Of a stretch of DNA of 64,000 nucleotides, positions 8,746 through 19,552 are shown piece by piece (within the stretch, counting starts at the first letter, position 1; each line of letters starts with the position of its first letter). The position numbers and the translations under genes are program-made. Source of the DNA: Linnemannia schmuckeri. Its lineage: Eukaryota > Mortierellomycota > Mortierellomycetes > Mortierellales > Mortierellaceae. The stretch is from positions 496,001 to 560,000 of the forward strand of contig JANATG010000014.1 in the NCBI GenBank assembly GCA_029449235.1, written 5' to 3'. The notes beneath the pieces were generated by a model. That model worked only from the letters and a program-made list of their open reading frames with translations, had not been told where the DNA came from and ran no database searches.

Positions 8746-11700
8746 ATGGGCTTAAAAGGTTTCTACTGGTGGCTGAGAATGAAGAAAGGGTACAATCCCA
8801 CCCTTCGTCATCCCATGCGCTACCCCCTTCCTGACAACGCTATGGTGCGCGTTGATGTTCTCTCGTTTTACAGCAAGGTTCGATGGGCCTACACCAAGAA
8901 TGCACAAGACAGGTCAAAAGCACATGCCATTCTGTTTGCACACATCAAGAAGTACGGTAATCCCTCACGCATGGTCTTCTACATGGACGGCGCTCCTGCT
9001 CTCGAGAAGATGAAACCCACCGCGAGCGGAACGCGAAACGTGTCAAGGCCCCCAAGGCCGCCGAGGTCGCCATCGGCACACTTAGCGAACGTATTGACGG
9101 AGGCAAACCACCCACCAAGGCCATGTTTAAGAACGTCGACAAGAATCTGCGAGGAGGATTCACATGGTCCCTTCAGAATCGGGAGGACTTTGTTGATTTC
9201 TTGGTTGGTCAACAACTGGACGCGCGCCTTTGCCGGACAGAGGCGGATACCGCGATCGCTGCAGATTATCAACCAATAGACATTGTGCTGTCCAAAGATT
9301 CTGACTTTTTCGCGTACGACTCGGTCAGTATGATATGGCGTCCCGTGGGCAAGAGAGACGAGAGCAAGGTCCTAGAGTACAACAAAGTGACGGTGTTGGC
9401 CAAGACAGGTCTGTCGACCACCAAATTCACTGCGCTGGCATGCGTTTCCTCCAACGATTACAACAAGAACATCCCGTCCCTGGGCATTGTAACAAACTAC
9501 AAAGTTATCAAGGATCTACCAGATGCAGGTAAGAACAGATATCCTACTAGTATGCCTTGCAGTCTCTCTTCATTGTGAAGATGGCCAGACTCACCATAAC
9601 TTGTTTTTGATCCCTTTCTATATAAGACGTGCCATTGCTGGTGCAAGAATACCTTAGAAGTCCACACGTGGTCGGCAAGCAATCAAGACAAAATTGATTT
9701 TACGGCCTCTATTCTCGTGTTTGCCACGATGACTCAGGAGATTGCTGTTCCAGCGAGCGTAACCTCTGATCCGTCGTCGACTGCACAGTCAGAAATACCA
9801 CTCACGACCTCCTCTGCATCCTCCATGTCGTACGATTGGCTCCATCAGCAATACATTTCAATCAAAGAGCATCATGACTTGGCCAAGACACAGAAGCGCA
9901 TGAACACGAGCAGCAAGAGGTAATCTTTTATGCTTTTCCTTATATGATTTGCTGATATCAGTTTCCTCATTATTTGCAAATAGTCTAACACGATATTAAT
10001 TCACTCCACGCATTCTATAACATTCTTCAGTAACATCAAACCCGAACAGCAAGGCAAGCACAAAGTGTTTAGACGACATCGTGTGATCGACCGGCCAGCT
10101 CACCAGTCTGGAGTCTCGCGACAGGTGCATCGGCCACGATACTCGCCCAAGGCACGATCACAACCGCAGCAGCATGAGCCACCGTCTATCTCCAGGCAAT
10201 ATCAGTGGAAACCGTACACGGCGGAGCAAGAGGCGCGGTACCAGCAGTCGATAGCCGAGACCACGTGGAGGCAGGCTGAGAAGAAACGGCAGCGTGAGGT
10301 CCAGCGACTCCAAAAGGAAACGGAAACGGAGCTACTCAGAGAGACACCGCCCAAGATCGACGAGATGGACAAGATGCAGCTGATCAAAGGCATGATGTGG
10401 GAGCATCCCCTTGTCTCTCTTCCCGTCGGTACGATCAGAGCCAACAGCAAGCGGGCAGCGGCAACAACCGCCACCGACGCCAATCAACTCCTCTCGTCTA
10501 AGCTGCAACAGCAACATCAGCAGCAACAGCAGCAACAGCAGCAAGAGGTCTCTGCCTGTATCCTGGACATTGTCGGGCAAGCTCGCGTGACGAAAAGACA
10601 CGCACAGGAGTTTTTGGGTGCGTTCATCGAGACCATTTTCAAGCGTGGTCCGACCGAGGAGGACCGAACCATTCTGAATACTTTGTGTCCCGCCGTCAAG
10701 TCCAAGATTCGCATATCGCCTGAACCCAACCAGGATACTCAGGCAGGCACCAATCGTTCCGCTGGCACTCCTGCTGAAGATGAAGGCCAGGAAGACGCAG
10801 AGGATGAAGGCCTGGAAAACGTAGAGGATAATGTTGACGAGGATGTCGAGCCGTCGGCAATAGATAAACACTTCATCGCTTTTTACCAGATTCTGCTGGG
10901 ACATATCTACTCTCGCAAGATCAAGTCCAAGACGGTTATCGAACGGCAAGTCGGCCAGCTGCTTGCACGTGCTACCTCCCTGGGCATCACCTTGCCCCCT
11001 GTTCCTCAACGCAACGTCTCCTACCCAACCAGCTACTTGCTCGAGTCAACCACCAAGCAACTCTTCCGTTCTATCAAAATAATGTATCGCAACGGCTCGG
11101 TCGCTCTTGAGAAGAAGGTATTGTGGAGTTGTTAATCCAAGCTTTATCACGGACGAAACGCGAAGAGAGCAACACTTTTAAACACTTATTTTGAACCAAT
11201 GTCTTTGTTCCCTTGAAAACAGATCAACTCAAAAGCAAATGGCCAACCTGGCACAGTACTCCCCAAGATCGACCCGACGCTGCCTGCCATCGAGAACTAC
11301 ATGCTTCTAAATAAGGCCAGCGGCGGATCAAGATGTATTGCGTCTCTCTCACCCCTGGCAGCTCGCTACATTGGCTTCTCTGAGCAGCAGTTGCTTCCGC
11401 TGTTCTGGTCCTGGCCGACCCTCAAGGCCAAGATCCAGAGTATGATCGTCAAGGATCACTACTTTCAGGATCCAACCATAGTTCCCGCGCAGGCTGACGC
11501 TCTGGACTGGTTGGCCAGGACGACGCCTGGCCGTCTTGTTATTACTTTCCTGTCGGATGTCGGTCTCCCGTCAAACAAGCACGACAAAGGCTTCCGCAAG
11601 GCAACAACAGTCATGGACGTGGAGGGCAAGGACGGCAAGGAAGGGCTCCGGGAGCACCTTGGACGTCTGCGGGCCGAGAGGTTTGATCCCAAGGAGTGGT

Positions 11701-13235
11701 ACGATAAGGGTTATGTTCTCAGGGGCTCGATCCGGACCGATGGTCATCTGCTGCGGCTATTGGCATTCAAACTGAAGGAACTTCAGTCTGTCCGGTTTCG
11801 TCGTATTCCCGACGACAAGTTGCCCAACCCGCACGTCACCACCATCGGCGGCACCAACAGTTACCTGACTGAGGCCCGCAATATCTTTTCCGCGGCTGCG
11901 GATGTGGAGAGCCTGGTGGCTGCTGATCTGAGTCAGGTCGCGGTGCTGTCGCTCGATTTGGGCACCTCCTGCATTGTGGGTGCCACCGTCTCGCTCCCAC
12001 CAGGCCAGACCCCTGCCACGTTGAAGCGATCCCTCGACAAGGAGGGCGACCAGAAGAAGAAGACTAGGCGAGGCAAGCGTACGCCCGGGTATCGCAATAG
12101 GCAAAGGGTAAGGTAGAAGGCGCGCAAGCTTGCCAAGCAGCCTCAGACGACTCAGTATTTTGATCTGGTAGTCAAGTGCAAGGCTGTGTCGCGGCCAACG
12201 GACAGCTTTGCCAACTGGCTTGAGGACCAGAAGGATAACACCACTGGGGCGTTTACCGGCAGGACTATTCAGGATCTCGAGTCTGCCCTGCCCCCGCTCA
12301 AGGGAGAAAGTGGCTCGTTTTGCGAGTACGTTGCAGCGCGTCGGGCTTCTGAGAACGACTTGGACGACTTTTACAACCACACGAACTTCTGGAAGCATGC
12401 CTGGGATGCGAAAATTTATCGGCAGGAGGAGTTCTGTAAGGTCGCCGCAGGCCTGCTCAAGATGATCGGCGGATCTGTTGGACGACCAAGGATGCCGCAC
12501 CAACACGTTGTGATTGCGATCGGACTGGCCAAGTTTACTGGTGTACATGGCCCACCAGCACTCAACAGCACGTTCCAGGCCTTTTTCGTTAACCTGATAG
12601 GATGCATATTTGCGACGACTGTTCAGCAGGGTCATTTCCTTACAGCGACATACTAATAATACTTATGTTTTTTTGTCTTGACTCAGGCTCGCTCGTTGGG
12701 CTACTTGGTCATCGGGATCAATGAGCATTACTCGTCGAAAAGATGCCCACACTGCCATGGCTTTGTTTGCGCGACATCGGACTGGCGAACCCTATACTGC
12801 AAAGTCTGCAAGCACTTCTGGCAGCGCGATGTGATGGCTTCCGAAAACATGAACAATTCCATAAAGAATTATCTGATCCATCAGCAACGGCCGCTCTACC
12901 TTCAACCTCGGCGCCAAGATGGGTCTTACCCATGGGTGGATGTCGCTGCTGGTGGCGGTAGTGGTGATGATGGAGGAGAAGCAGGCGGAAGATCAGCTGA
13001 GGCCATGGACAGCAGTGGAGGTGGGGCAGGCGGCAGTGGTGGTGGAGGTTTGGCAGCGACCAGTGCGGGCGGCCCAACCAGAAAGAGACGTGCTGCTTCA
13101 ATCTTCTCAGCCGAGGTCCCCAACATTAATAGCGAGCCCAGGGCTGATACACCAAATTGTATATTCGTCCACACCAAGAACAGGGCAAGGAGGAAACGGA
13201 CGCAGGAGTTCGCCATATTTCAGGATGTATCATAG
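8746..13235 (+). pseudogene. XPG/FEN1-like nuclease fused to Fanzor (TnpB-like) nuclease, interrupted
   Basis: Five exons join in phase: 8746-9528, 9627-9919, 10031-11117, 11223-12587, 12687-13235. The product would be about 1358 residues. The N-terminus has the FEN1/XPG plan: MGLKGF start, Asp37 in VRVDVLSF, Asp81 in FYMDG, then TEADT, SKDSDFF and SNDYNKNIPSLG (helix-two-turn-helix region). A linker with a Gln run (10505-10545) and acidic stretch follows. The C-terminal part is a Fanzor: RuvC-I Asp in LSLDLGTS (11955), a RuvC-II segment VVIAIGLAKF without its usual Glu, NEHYSSKRCPHC with the alternative Glu (12723), a second zinc pair YCKVC, and RuvC-III Asp in QRDVMASENM (12828). The tail is Gly-rich with a basic TRKRR. 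Fanzors are RNA-guided DNA nucleases. Breaks: shift near 9012 (A run), shift near 9685, and TAG at 12114-12116, which a 48-nt intron could also remove. The copy is either dead or mis-assembled. Confidence 0.8.
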
Positions 13236-14386
13236 CAATATCATCCATAGTTAGATATGCATGTTTGTCAACATGCTCCATAGTGTGGGGTTACATGAGC
13301 GATGGCGCTACGATTACTCACTACGGTGACGTAATTCTGGCGTCCATTTTCCTGTAGCCACACGAAAATCCTCTTCATCTCTCTTCATCTCTTCATCTCT
13401 CCTCTCGTCTTACTGTTCCATCTCACCCCCCCCCCCCCCAACAACCTTTATTACAGCTCCTTCTCCTTGACAGCCATAGTCACTTGGACTGGATCAACGT
13501 CTCAGGGCTTAGGTAAGCCCCAGTCAGCCCCACAAAGGATCCTTGACTTCATCCTTTCATCTTTTCACGATATAAGGCACATGTAACAGGATCGTAGATT
13601 GCCTCCTGCTTTTGGCAGCCTTGTTCCTTGATTACCTTGTTAATATCTAATGTGCCTGTCTTACACACATTACCCCTGCTTAGTATTGCTTCGCCCTCAT
13701 TCCTCATAGATATATAAATACCCTCTCCCTTCTGTACAATAAACCTCATTCCTTCTTGCCCTTTCCTCTTGTCCCTACATCCCCTTGTCTCTTTCCCTTG
13801 TCATTACCCTTGCCTCTTGTCCCTTGCTCTGCTCCTATTACAGCACACGCTGATTCCCATCCCCTGTTCTCCCGTTCTATCTTTTTTTATTGCCCAGGAA
13901 CCTCAGCGATCCTTTTTACACCTCATCAGCGCGTAACAAGTTCTTTCCTTCTCTACTCCAACGGTTTTTGTAATACACCTCATTTTTAGTTGTTTCACTC
14001 TCTTTCTCAATCCGTTGTCTCTTTCAGTACCTAACCACTTATTCTGCAACTAACTATTTATATTTATTTATTTTCTGTCACAACTACATGAAGGTCAAGA
14101 ATCATTAACGTCAAAGATCCAAAGGTATCAAAGTACCCATCAATAAAGCTGCTGGCACTGCTTTTTTGGACGTAAGTACAGTACAGTGGGGCAATGCGTT
14201 TTGAGTTTTATTATTGGTAAAGTGTCGGCCAATCAACACACTCGTAACAGCCTTATTTTCAAACCTTTTTACTTCGCCCTCTTGCTCGCAAAGGCTCGTG
14301 CTGTTGTGGTTCAAGAGTCACCATCACCAAAAGAGCCTTTAGGCAGCAATATCCAAGTAGGCGATAATTATTCGGTCCTGACAACT
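13236..14386. other. 3' flank of Fanzor gene and intergenic region
   Basis: No convincing coding region. Just after the stop is a small perfect hairpin, gcatgtt-tgtc-aacatgc (13258-13275). Fanzor guide RNAs are often encoded at the edge of the nuclease gene, so 13236-13360 is the place to look, but nothing here proves one. Further on are a C run near 13427-13439, a TATATAAATA box (13711-13720) with no obvious gene, and CT-rich sequence. Confidence 0.4.
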
Positions 14387-15808
14387 ATGACGAGCAACAG
14401 TAATAACAACAACACGCAGCATGCGCCTGGGAGTGAACGATGGTACGAGCTCGGGTGTCCGGGACTTGTCGTCAATGGAGTACTTGATAAGAATGTACTT
14501 GAAAACTTCGATACAGTTCTATTGGCGGCAAGAATTACCAACGGACTGGGAAGCGTTCCCAATGCTCAAAGAGAACCGAGAACCTTCAATGGCATATTTT
14601 GTTCCGAAAAGTATCTCAATGGTATCCGTTGCATCGCCGAAGTTTCCAGGGACCGCGACATCTGTGAGTTTCATCGCAAAGGCAAACTCCGGGAAGTGAC
14701 GTGTACCTCGTTCACTAAAGAAGGACTTCAATGCAGAAAAACGAGCAGAATGGAATACTACTCCCAGCAAGAGGAGTGGGGTTACCTATGCAAGGATCAC
14801 GAAAATGGCATGCTCCAACGTGGGCACCTCTATCGTTCTGGCATGCCTGCCTCCTTACTGGCTCGAGTCGAAGTTAGCCCACCCATACTCTCGAAAGATC
14901 TAGAAGTTCAGAAAGAATACGACGACCTCAGTTTCGAACTCTCTCAGAGAAAGGAGATCATTATCACGGCCGACGAGTTCAACGGTAATTTTTCACTTGC
15001 GTGTACTGTATGTGTAAGAAAATGTATGCAATGTATCTGATTCAAGCATTGACCTGACCTTCATGTAGATTTGACGTGGTACCTTGACTCTTCAATTAAG
15101 AAGAGATTAAGAACTGTCGTTTGTTCTTATTTTCAATTTCTCAGCTCCGAAGATCCTCGATGGCGAAAAGACTTTGAACCATTTTCGGGAAAAGATGATC
15201 GAGAGCTCTATGAAGAATGCCTCAAGAAAGGATATGTTTACATCATGGAATGCAATGAACATGATATGGCTAATGTGCGCTTGATTCAAGGTACCGTATC
15301 ATCAGTGAATTGAGTTTCTGAATGCAGACACAGCGCGGCTTATAAATGCAGTGTGAGGGTTCTAATATACTTATTTACTCTGATTCCCAAAGACTTCGAT
15401 TCAAGTGTTGGGTTCAAAATCGGCTATACAGGAAATCTTGCAGAACGCATGCTTGAGATTGGCAGGTGCCATTGCAAGGTCGAATTGGAGTCACTTAAGG
15501 CTTTCCCCGGTGAGGTCACGATCCAGAAACTCCTGGATTCGACCGAGCATGATGTCAACCCTCTTGGTTTTGTATACTTGTTGGAGAAGATCATGCATGA
15601 AATCTTTGTAGCCCATCAGTATGACATCTCATGCAAACATGGGAATTGGCGCGGTCGGACAACACACACAGAGTTTTTTTGGTTCAAGTCGGTACCAGGA
15701 GATACTGCTCCTTACAAGATAACTAAAGCTGAGCTCGGCGAGATGTTTGGAATCATTGTTACGCCATGGGTGAAAGTACTAAGGGATATGGAGAGCAGGT
15801 TTTATTGA
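14387..15808 (+). CDS. GIY-YIG superfamily protein (MUG113/T5orf172 type) with Cys/His repeats
   Basis: Three exons (14387-14984, 15069-15290, 15393-15808) give 411 residues, with both introns in phase 1. The C-terminal half matches the MUG113/T5orf172 branch of the GIY-YIG fold: KKGYVYIMEC, then FKIGYTGNLAERM across the second intron, an Arg and a downstream Glu (KIMHEIF) in the usual order, and HTEFFWF near the end. GIY-YIG domains are typically DNA nucleases; cellular MUG113 proteins remain poorly understood. The N-terminal half has two copies of Cys-x8-Cys-...-Cys-x2-His (FCSEKYLNGIRC ... CEFH, then TCTSFTKEGLQC ... CKDH), which look metal-binding. The frame is intact, unlike its neighbours. 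The ATG at 14387 is chosen because the frame upstream to 14186 lacks an ATG that fits better. Confidence 0.75.
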
Positions 15809-16170
15809 CGCCTAAGGAGTTTAAAGACTGTAGTCTGAGGACATTTCACCAGCTGCCGAGGAGTTGGTTGACACCATTCAAGTCTTGCTAGTCACGTACC
15901 TCGCCTCGGGCGTCGCCCGAATACAGAGCAAATGAAATAAATCACAAAGAAGGTCCATTTAGTGCAACTCTAAGGTATATTCGTCAAACTTACCTGACAG
16001 TTGGCGCGCCGGGACGAGAACTGTCTGAGAGATGACTAAGGAGTGGCGTTGTGGCTCGAGCAAGGACAGGAGTATGAACTATGTCGGAGCAATGTAGCGT
16101 GGGAGTTAGGGCTGCAAGAAAGAACAAATGTGCGGGGCATGATTGACCGCGAGAAGCAGGTCTGCATTAC
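15809..16170. other. short intergenic region
   Basis: No gene was seen. If the Crinkler fragment on the minus strand once continued, its next exon should lie here beyond the donor at 16170; no matching frame was recognised. Confidence 0.4.
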
Positions 16171-16520
16171 CTGGCGGTGGTCGTTGGACTATGACGTGGA
16201 TCATGTTTTTTGCAGGCTCATCACCAAAGACACGGTGCAGTCCACGAGTTGCTTTGAGTTTCTTCTTGTCGTCCTTGGGTATATTGTTGATGTAGATGGG
16301 GACCTCGTTGTCCTCGTCGTCGTCATTAGGGATAAGAATCGAGACAGACCACAGAGTGAGATCCTCTGCCTCTACATCCTTCAACCAAACCGGCTTGCTG
16401 CTCGAAGATCTTCGACCATGTTTAGCTCAATAATCTCCGTCGATGGTGGGGTTACCTTGAATGATTTCAAGATAGGATCGCCGTCCACGAGACATCTCAA
16501 AGTGGAGAGATAGTTGGAAG
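16171..16520 (-). pseudogene. fungal Crinkler (CRN) N-terminal domain fragment
   Basis: Read leftward from about 16520 the frame gives LRCLVDGDPILKSFKV and then VEDLRAA. It must shift by one base to continue as KPVWLKDVEAEDLTLW, SVSILI, and finally MIHVIVQRPPPG. CLVDG near the start, LTLW-x-VSI in the middle and HVIVQRP at the end are the standard marks of the fungal Crinkler N-terminal domain, a module that heads large families of secreted or nuclear effector-like proteins with varied C-terminal domains. A GT donor (16170) follows directly after the HVIVQRP motif, as is usual in these genes, but no downstream exon was found. A start codon in frame is also missing. The fragment is therefore a remnant. 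No C-terminal toxin-like domain is present. Confidence 0.7.
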
Positions 16521-17250
16521 GCACGGAAAAGAATCATATCTCTGTGGACCATTATGAAACAGTCTGAAAGAAGAACGACATTTAAAAACAGAGCATGAGT
16601 GTTGATCAGTGAAAAGATAATTATGTTGATATGGCTGGTATGCAGTAAGGAGCACAGTGAGTAACTTACCAGAAACAAAGTGAGCCTGAAATGGGGAGCG
16701 ATATGAATTTTTTTTCCCACGCAGTTGCTGCTCTAGTAGAAAAAGGAGGAAGCGCGGTGGCTCTTCTGCTCTTTGCCATTCCAAAAGACACCTGAGCCAA
16801 CATTTGCTGACCTTGTCATTTCAGTGTGGAGCATTGTAGTGTTTATTTGAAGGAACCAGAAGCAACAGCTGAGGGTGCAACGATCACCCTACAATCCGTA
16901 TCGAACCCCTAATTCCGCAGCAATAGGGGTCGTCAAACCTATGGTCAATCGGCGTGAAATGGGGCCGAGCGTATTTCAATACACGCCGAAGGGTGCACGC
17001 ATTTTCGTATTTCTTTCGAGTATCAAGTTTCACGTACTCAAAACAAATACGCTGGCGCATTTCGTCAAACGAGACGACGGTTTGGGCCATTTTCGACTTT
17101 TTTCACTTTTTTTTTTTTTTTTTACTCACATATATCTTCGTACTCCACTACCACTTTCCTTTAACACTACCTTTCCTCCTTCCTTACCTTTCCTCATTCC
17201 CCTTTATTAGTATATTCTCCTTCCCTATCCTCCTCATCTACCAATAAACC
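16521..17250. other. intergenic region, possible 5' part of Harbinger-type remnant
   Basis: No gene. It contains small inverted repeats: agggtg...caccct (16872-16890), ccccta...tagggg (16907-16928), and tcggcgtg...cacgccga (about 16950-16990). A T17 run is near 17107. These may be the promoter end of the transposase remnant that begins at 17251. Confidence 0.4.
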
Positions 17251-17790
17251 ATGCCCAACATCTCTAACAGACAAAGAGTACTCGATAATATCGAGTTTCA
17301 TATCATGCTACACAGCATCGACAATGATGATGATCGCGAGGAGGAAATATTGCTTCTCTATGTCTTGACCCTGTCCACAAGGTTCATTGAGCGTTCTTGC
17401 AGGGACAGGATCAAGACCAACTTCCACTTCTACTTTCAGGAAGTATTCCCTCATCTCTCTGATGCCGCCTTCAGGTCCTGTTTTAGAACATCAAAGTAGG
17501 GCTTTAATTCCTTAATGAATCTTCAAGGGCATGGCGTTTTCTACAGCAGGTCAACAAACCCTCAGGCACACCCTGGATGGCAGTTGGTGGTGGCGCTCAT
17601 GAGAATCAGCACCTATGGCAATGGTGGAAGTTCGGTCAGAATGGAGAGGACCCTTTTCTTAGGGCAAGGAACTGTTACCTTGTACACCAACAGAGTCATC
17701 AAAGTCATCCTTTCCAAACAATAGCATTTTCGTTGTGGTTTGTGACTCTGTGAGTATGTATCTACTCTACCTGGGTTAGACCGCACACAA
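17251..17790 (+). pseudogene. PIF/Harbinger-type transposase, N-terminal remnant
   Basis: An ATG at 17251 opens a frame that reads RQRVLDNIEFHIML, a DDREEE cluster, STRFIERS, FPHLSDAAFRSCFRTSK, is cut by an in-frame TAG at 17497-17499, and continues in the same frame to GVFYSRSTNPQAHPGWQL, MRISTYGNGGS and GQGTVTLYTNRV, stopping at 17722-17724. A shifted frame just beyond gives a short similar tail to about 17790. The pattern 'F-x-R-S/T-S-K ... PGWQLVVALMR ... G-x-G-T-V-x-x-Y' is what I know from HARBI1-like (DDE_Tnp_4) transposases of fungi. The catalytic DDE residues lie downstream in full-length proteins and are absent here. No terminal repeats could be paired. It is a truncated, decayed copy. 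Confidence 0.55.
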
Positions 17791-18306
17791 TGGAGCACAG
17801 AGAAAGAAACACAACAGCCCACTTTTTTCTCCCTCTTTCTTGTTGAGGTGAACAAAACAAGAAAAAATGAGAGTAGGTCCTATTTCATTCGTCCTCAGCA
17901 AACAGCACTCATCCCCACTACCACCACGGTCCGAACCGAATTGAGATAAGGAGAGCGCCTTCTACATCTTGTTTGTTGAAGCCAAGAGGTAGCCGTGACT
18001 ATGTGCCCATCATTACCTCTCGAACGGTCAAATCACAGAACTTGGGCGACTAAAAAAAACAAACAGGCAGTTAGATTCCCCACATACCCCTCACACTAAG
18101 GGCATCCGCTCTCTGCAAATAATTTATTCTCATTCCACTTCAACATTAAGATTGGCCTGGGTCGGGAGGAACACTGAGACCAGTTTTCCTATCCCTTTCT
18201 CATTTCCGTCTTGGAACATGGACTCAACAGCATTATCGATGATAAAAAAAAGGGTCAATTGAATTTACGTTTTTTTCTTCCTCAAAGTAAACAAGGGGTT
18301 AAGTGA
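17791..18306. other. intergenic region
   Basis: No gene or structural RNA recognised. Mixed sequence between the Harbinger-type remnant and the foldback element. Confidence 0.4.
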
Positions 18307-18474
18307 TTTTGGAGGCAGGCCTCCAAAGGGCCTCCAAGTGGTGCTGCGTATGTGCTCTTCATGCAGGCTTCCAAACTTTAAGTTAAGGCCTCTAATTTTA
18401 ACTTATCTAGGGATGGGCTCAATTTTTCACTTTTGGAGGCCATCTAGGCCACGGTCGGTGTACCTTCAAGGCCT
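18307..18474 (+). repeat. left inverted repeat of 1.4-kb element
   Basis: Pairs with 19553-19720 (coordinates sum to 38027). The tip is TTTTGGAGGC, followed by ggcctcc units in both orientations that can fold on themselves. Confidence 0.9.
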
Positions 18475-18483
18475 TTTATCAAT

Positions 18484-18608
18484 GACCGTAGACAATGTAG
18501 CTTTTTTTTCCCAACCATGGCCATAGACGACGCGGCACGGTTTCTACCCTATGGTCGTAGACGACGCGGCATGGCTTTCGGTCCATGGTCATAGATGGCG
18601 AGGCATTC
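18484..18608 (+). repeat. degenerate 34-bp tandem repeat, four units
   Basis: Units around ggtc(g/a)tagacgacgcggcatgg begin near 18484, 18519, 18553 and 18587. The first and last are most diverged. The repeat runs into the start of the open frame at 18595. Confidence 0.65.
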
Positions 18609-19020
18609 CTCTTGTGTACGGTACCCCACATATCCACCTCCAATCATTATTCATTTTCTCCAGCTTACAACGCAGTCTGGTACAATAGCTTCAACAGCAT
18701 CCAGGCCCATTGCCGGTGAATGGGATTGGACAGAGGAGGACTATAATCATCAACATAATACAGCTGTCAAGGCGTCTATTGACCGCAAGAAGTATCCTTT
18801 GGGATTTTCTATCCATTGCGTGGCCAAGACTGGCGTTCTGCCGAGGTGTGCGGACTGCGGCGAGCAGATGGAGCGTGAACACAGACGTCTAGCTCTCAGA
18901 AAATTCACCGACGAAGAGAGGGGGTTCACTGGCGCCCAATCTTTCTACATCCGCCAAGAATGTCTTTATCATTTGAGCAATAAGGAGCAGGAGATGGCCA
19001 TTCGCGAGATCCAAATGTAG
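18595..19020 (+). CDS. small unidentified protein inside inverted-repeat element
   Basis: A 141-residue frame runs from ATG 18595 to TAG 19018-19020. The first 30 residues (PTYPPPIIIHFLQL) look like translated leader. The rest is more protein-like: GEWDWTEEDYNHQHN, KYPLGFSIHCVAKTG, CADCGEQM, a basic/acidic helix, and a final helix ending REIQM. The two close Cys (CADC) suggest half of a metal site. A possible acceptor (cag near 18661) would make the true start lie in an upstream exon, which I could not find. No family was recognised. It may be a captured fragment of a host gene carried as cargo. Confidence 0.4.
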   Translation: MARHSSCVRYPTYPPPIIIHFLQLTTQSGTIASTASRPIAGEWDWTEEDYNHQHNTAVKASIDRKKYPLGFSIHCVAKTGVLPRCADCGEQMEREHRRLALRKFTDEERGFTGAQSFYIRQECLYHLSNKEQEMAIREIQM

Positions 19021-19552
19021 ATAGACCTAGTAGAAGATGAGTAGGCGGTGGAGCGGAAGAGAGAGTTTGAAAGGAGTAGGAGGGAGACGGGGGGAAGATG
19101 AATGATAAAGTAAAAGAATGAACAACGCGATTGAAAACAGAACCAACACCAAAACACAACATGTCAGAATAATAACTTGAGGTAGGACGAGTACTTGATT
19201 TCTTTTTCGACTAAACCAATCTTCGTACATAGACACTGATCTTGCCTCGATGCAAATTGGGTTCTTGACGAGGTTGGGGTAAGAGTGAGAAGCACTGCTC
19301 CTGTCTCTTAGAGATAAGGCGGTAGCTAAGCTGACGTGGGTCGTTGGTTCCCAAAGAACATTACTTCAAGGCATTGTACGCCACTGAGAGTACTTGCGTC
19401 TAAGCGAGAGAGGCACTCAGAGGCATTTAGTATGCGTGTGTATGTTTGTGAGACTGAGGGAGTGAAGGAATGAACGAGAGGGAACAGACCAGAAGCAAGA
19501 GTGACCTTGTAATTCTACTGAACTCACGCACACTACATGCTGCTAACAAAAT
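19021..19552. other. interior of inverted-repeat element, no gene
   Basis: Follows the small open frame up to the right inverted repeat. Nothing recognisable. Confidence 0.4.

Noticed and set aside
12108..12155. 48-nt intron that would remove the TAG in the Fanzor frame
   Set aside because: Not adopted: it is shorter than every other intron here, and the sequence it would remove reads as plausible basic protein. Kept as an alternative.
13756..13989. 77-codon frame rich in Pro and Leu
   Set aside because: CT-rich intergenic sequence; no start context, no homologous motif, no splice partners.
16427..16784. Minus-strand frames of 95-97 codons near the Crinkler fragment
   Set aside because: They overlap the true Crinkler reading in another frame and have no family features.
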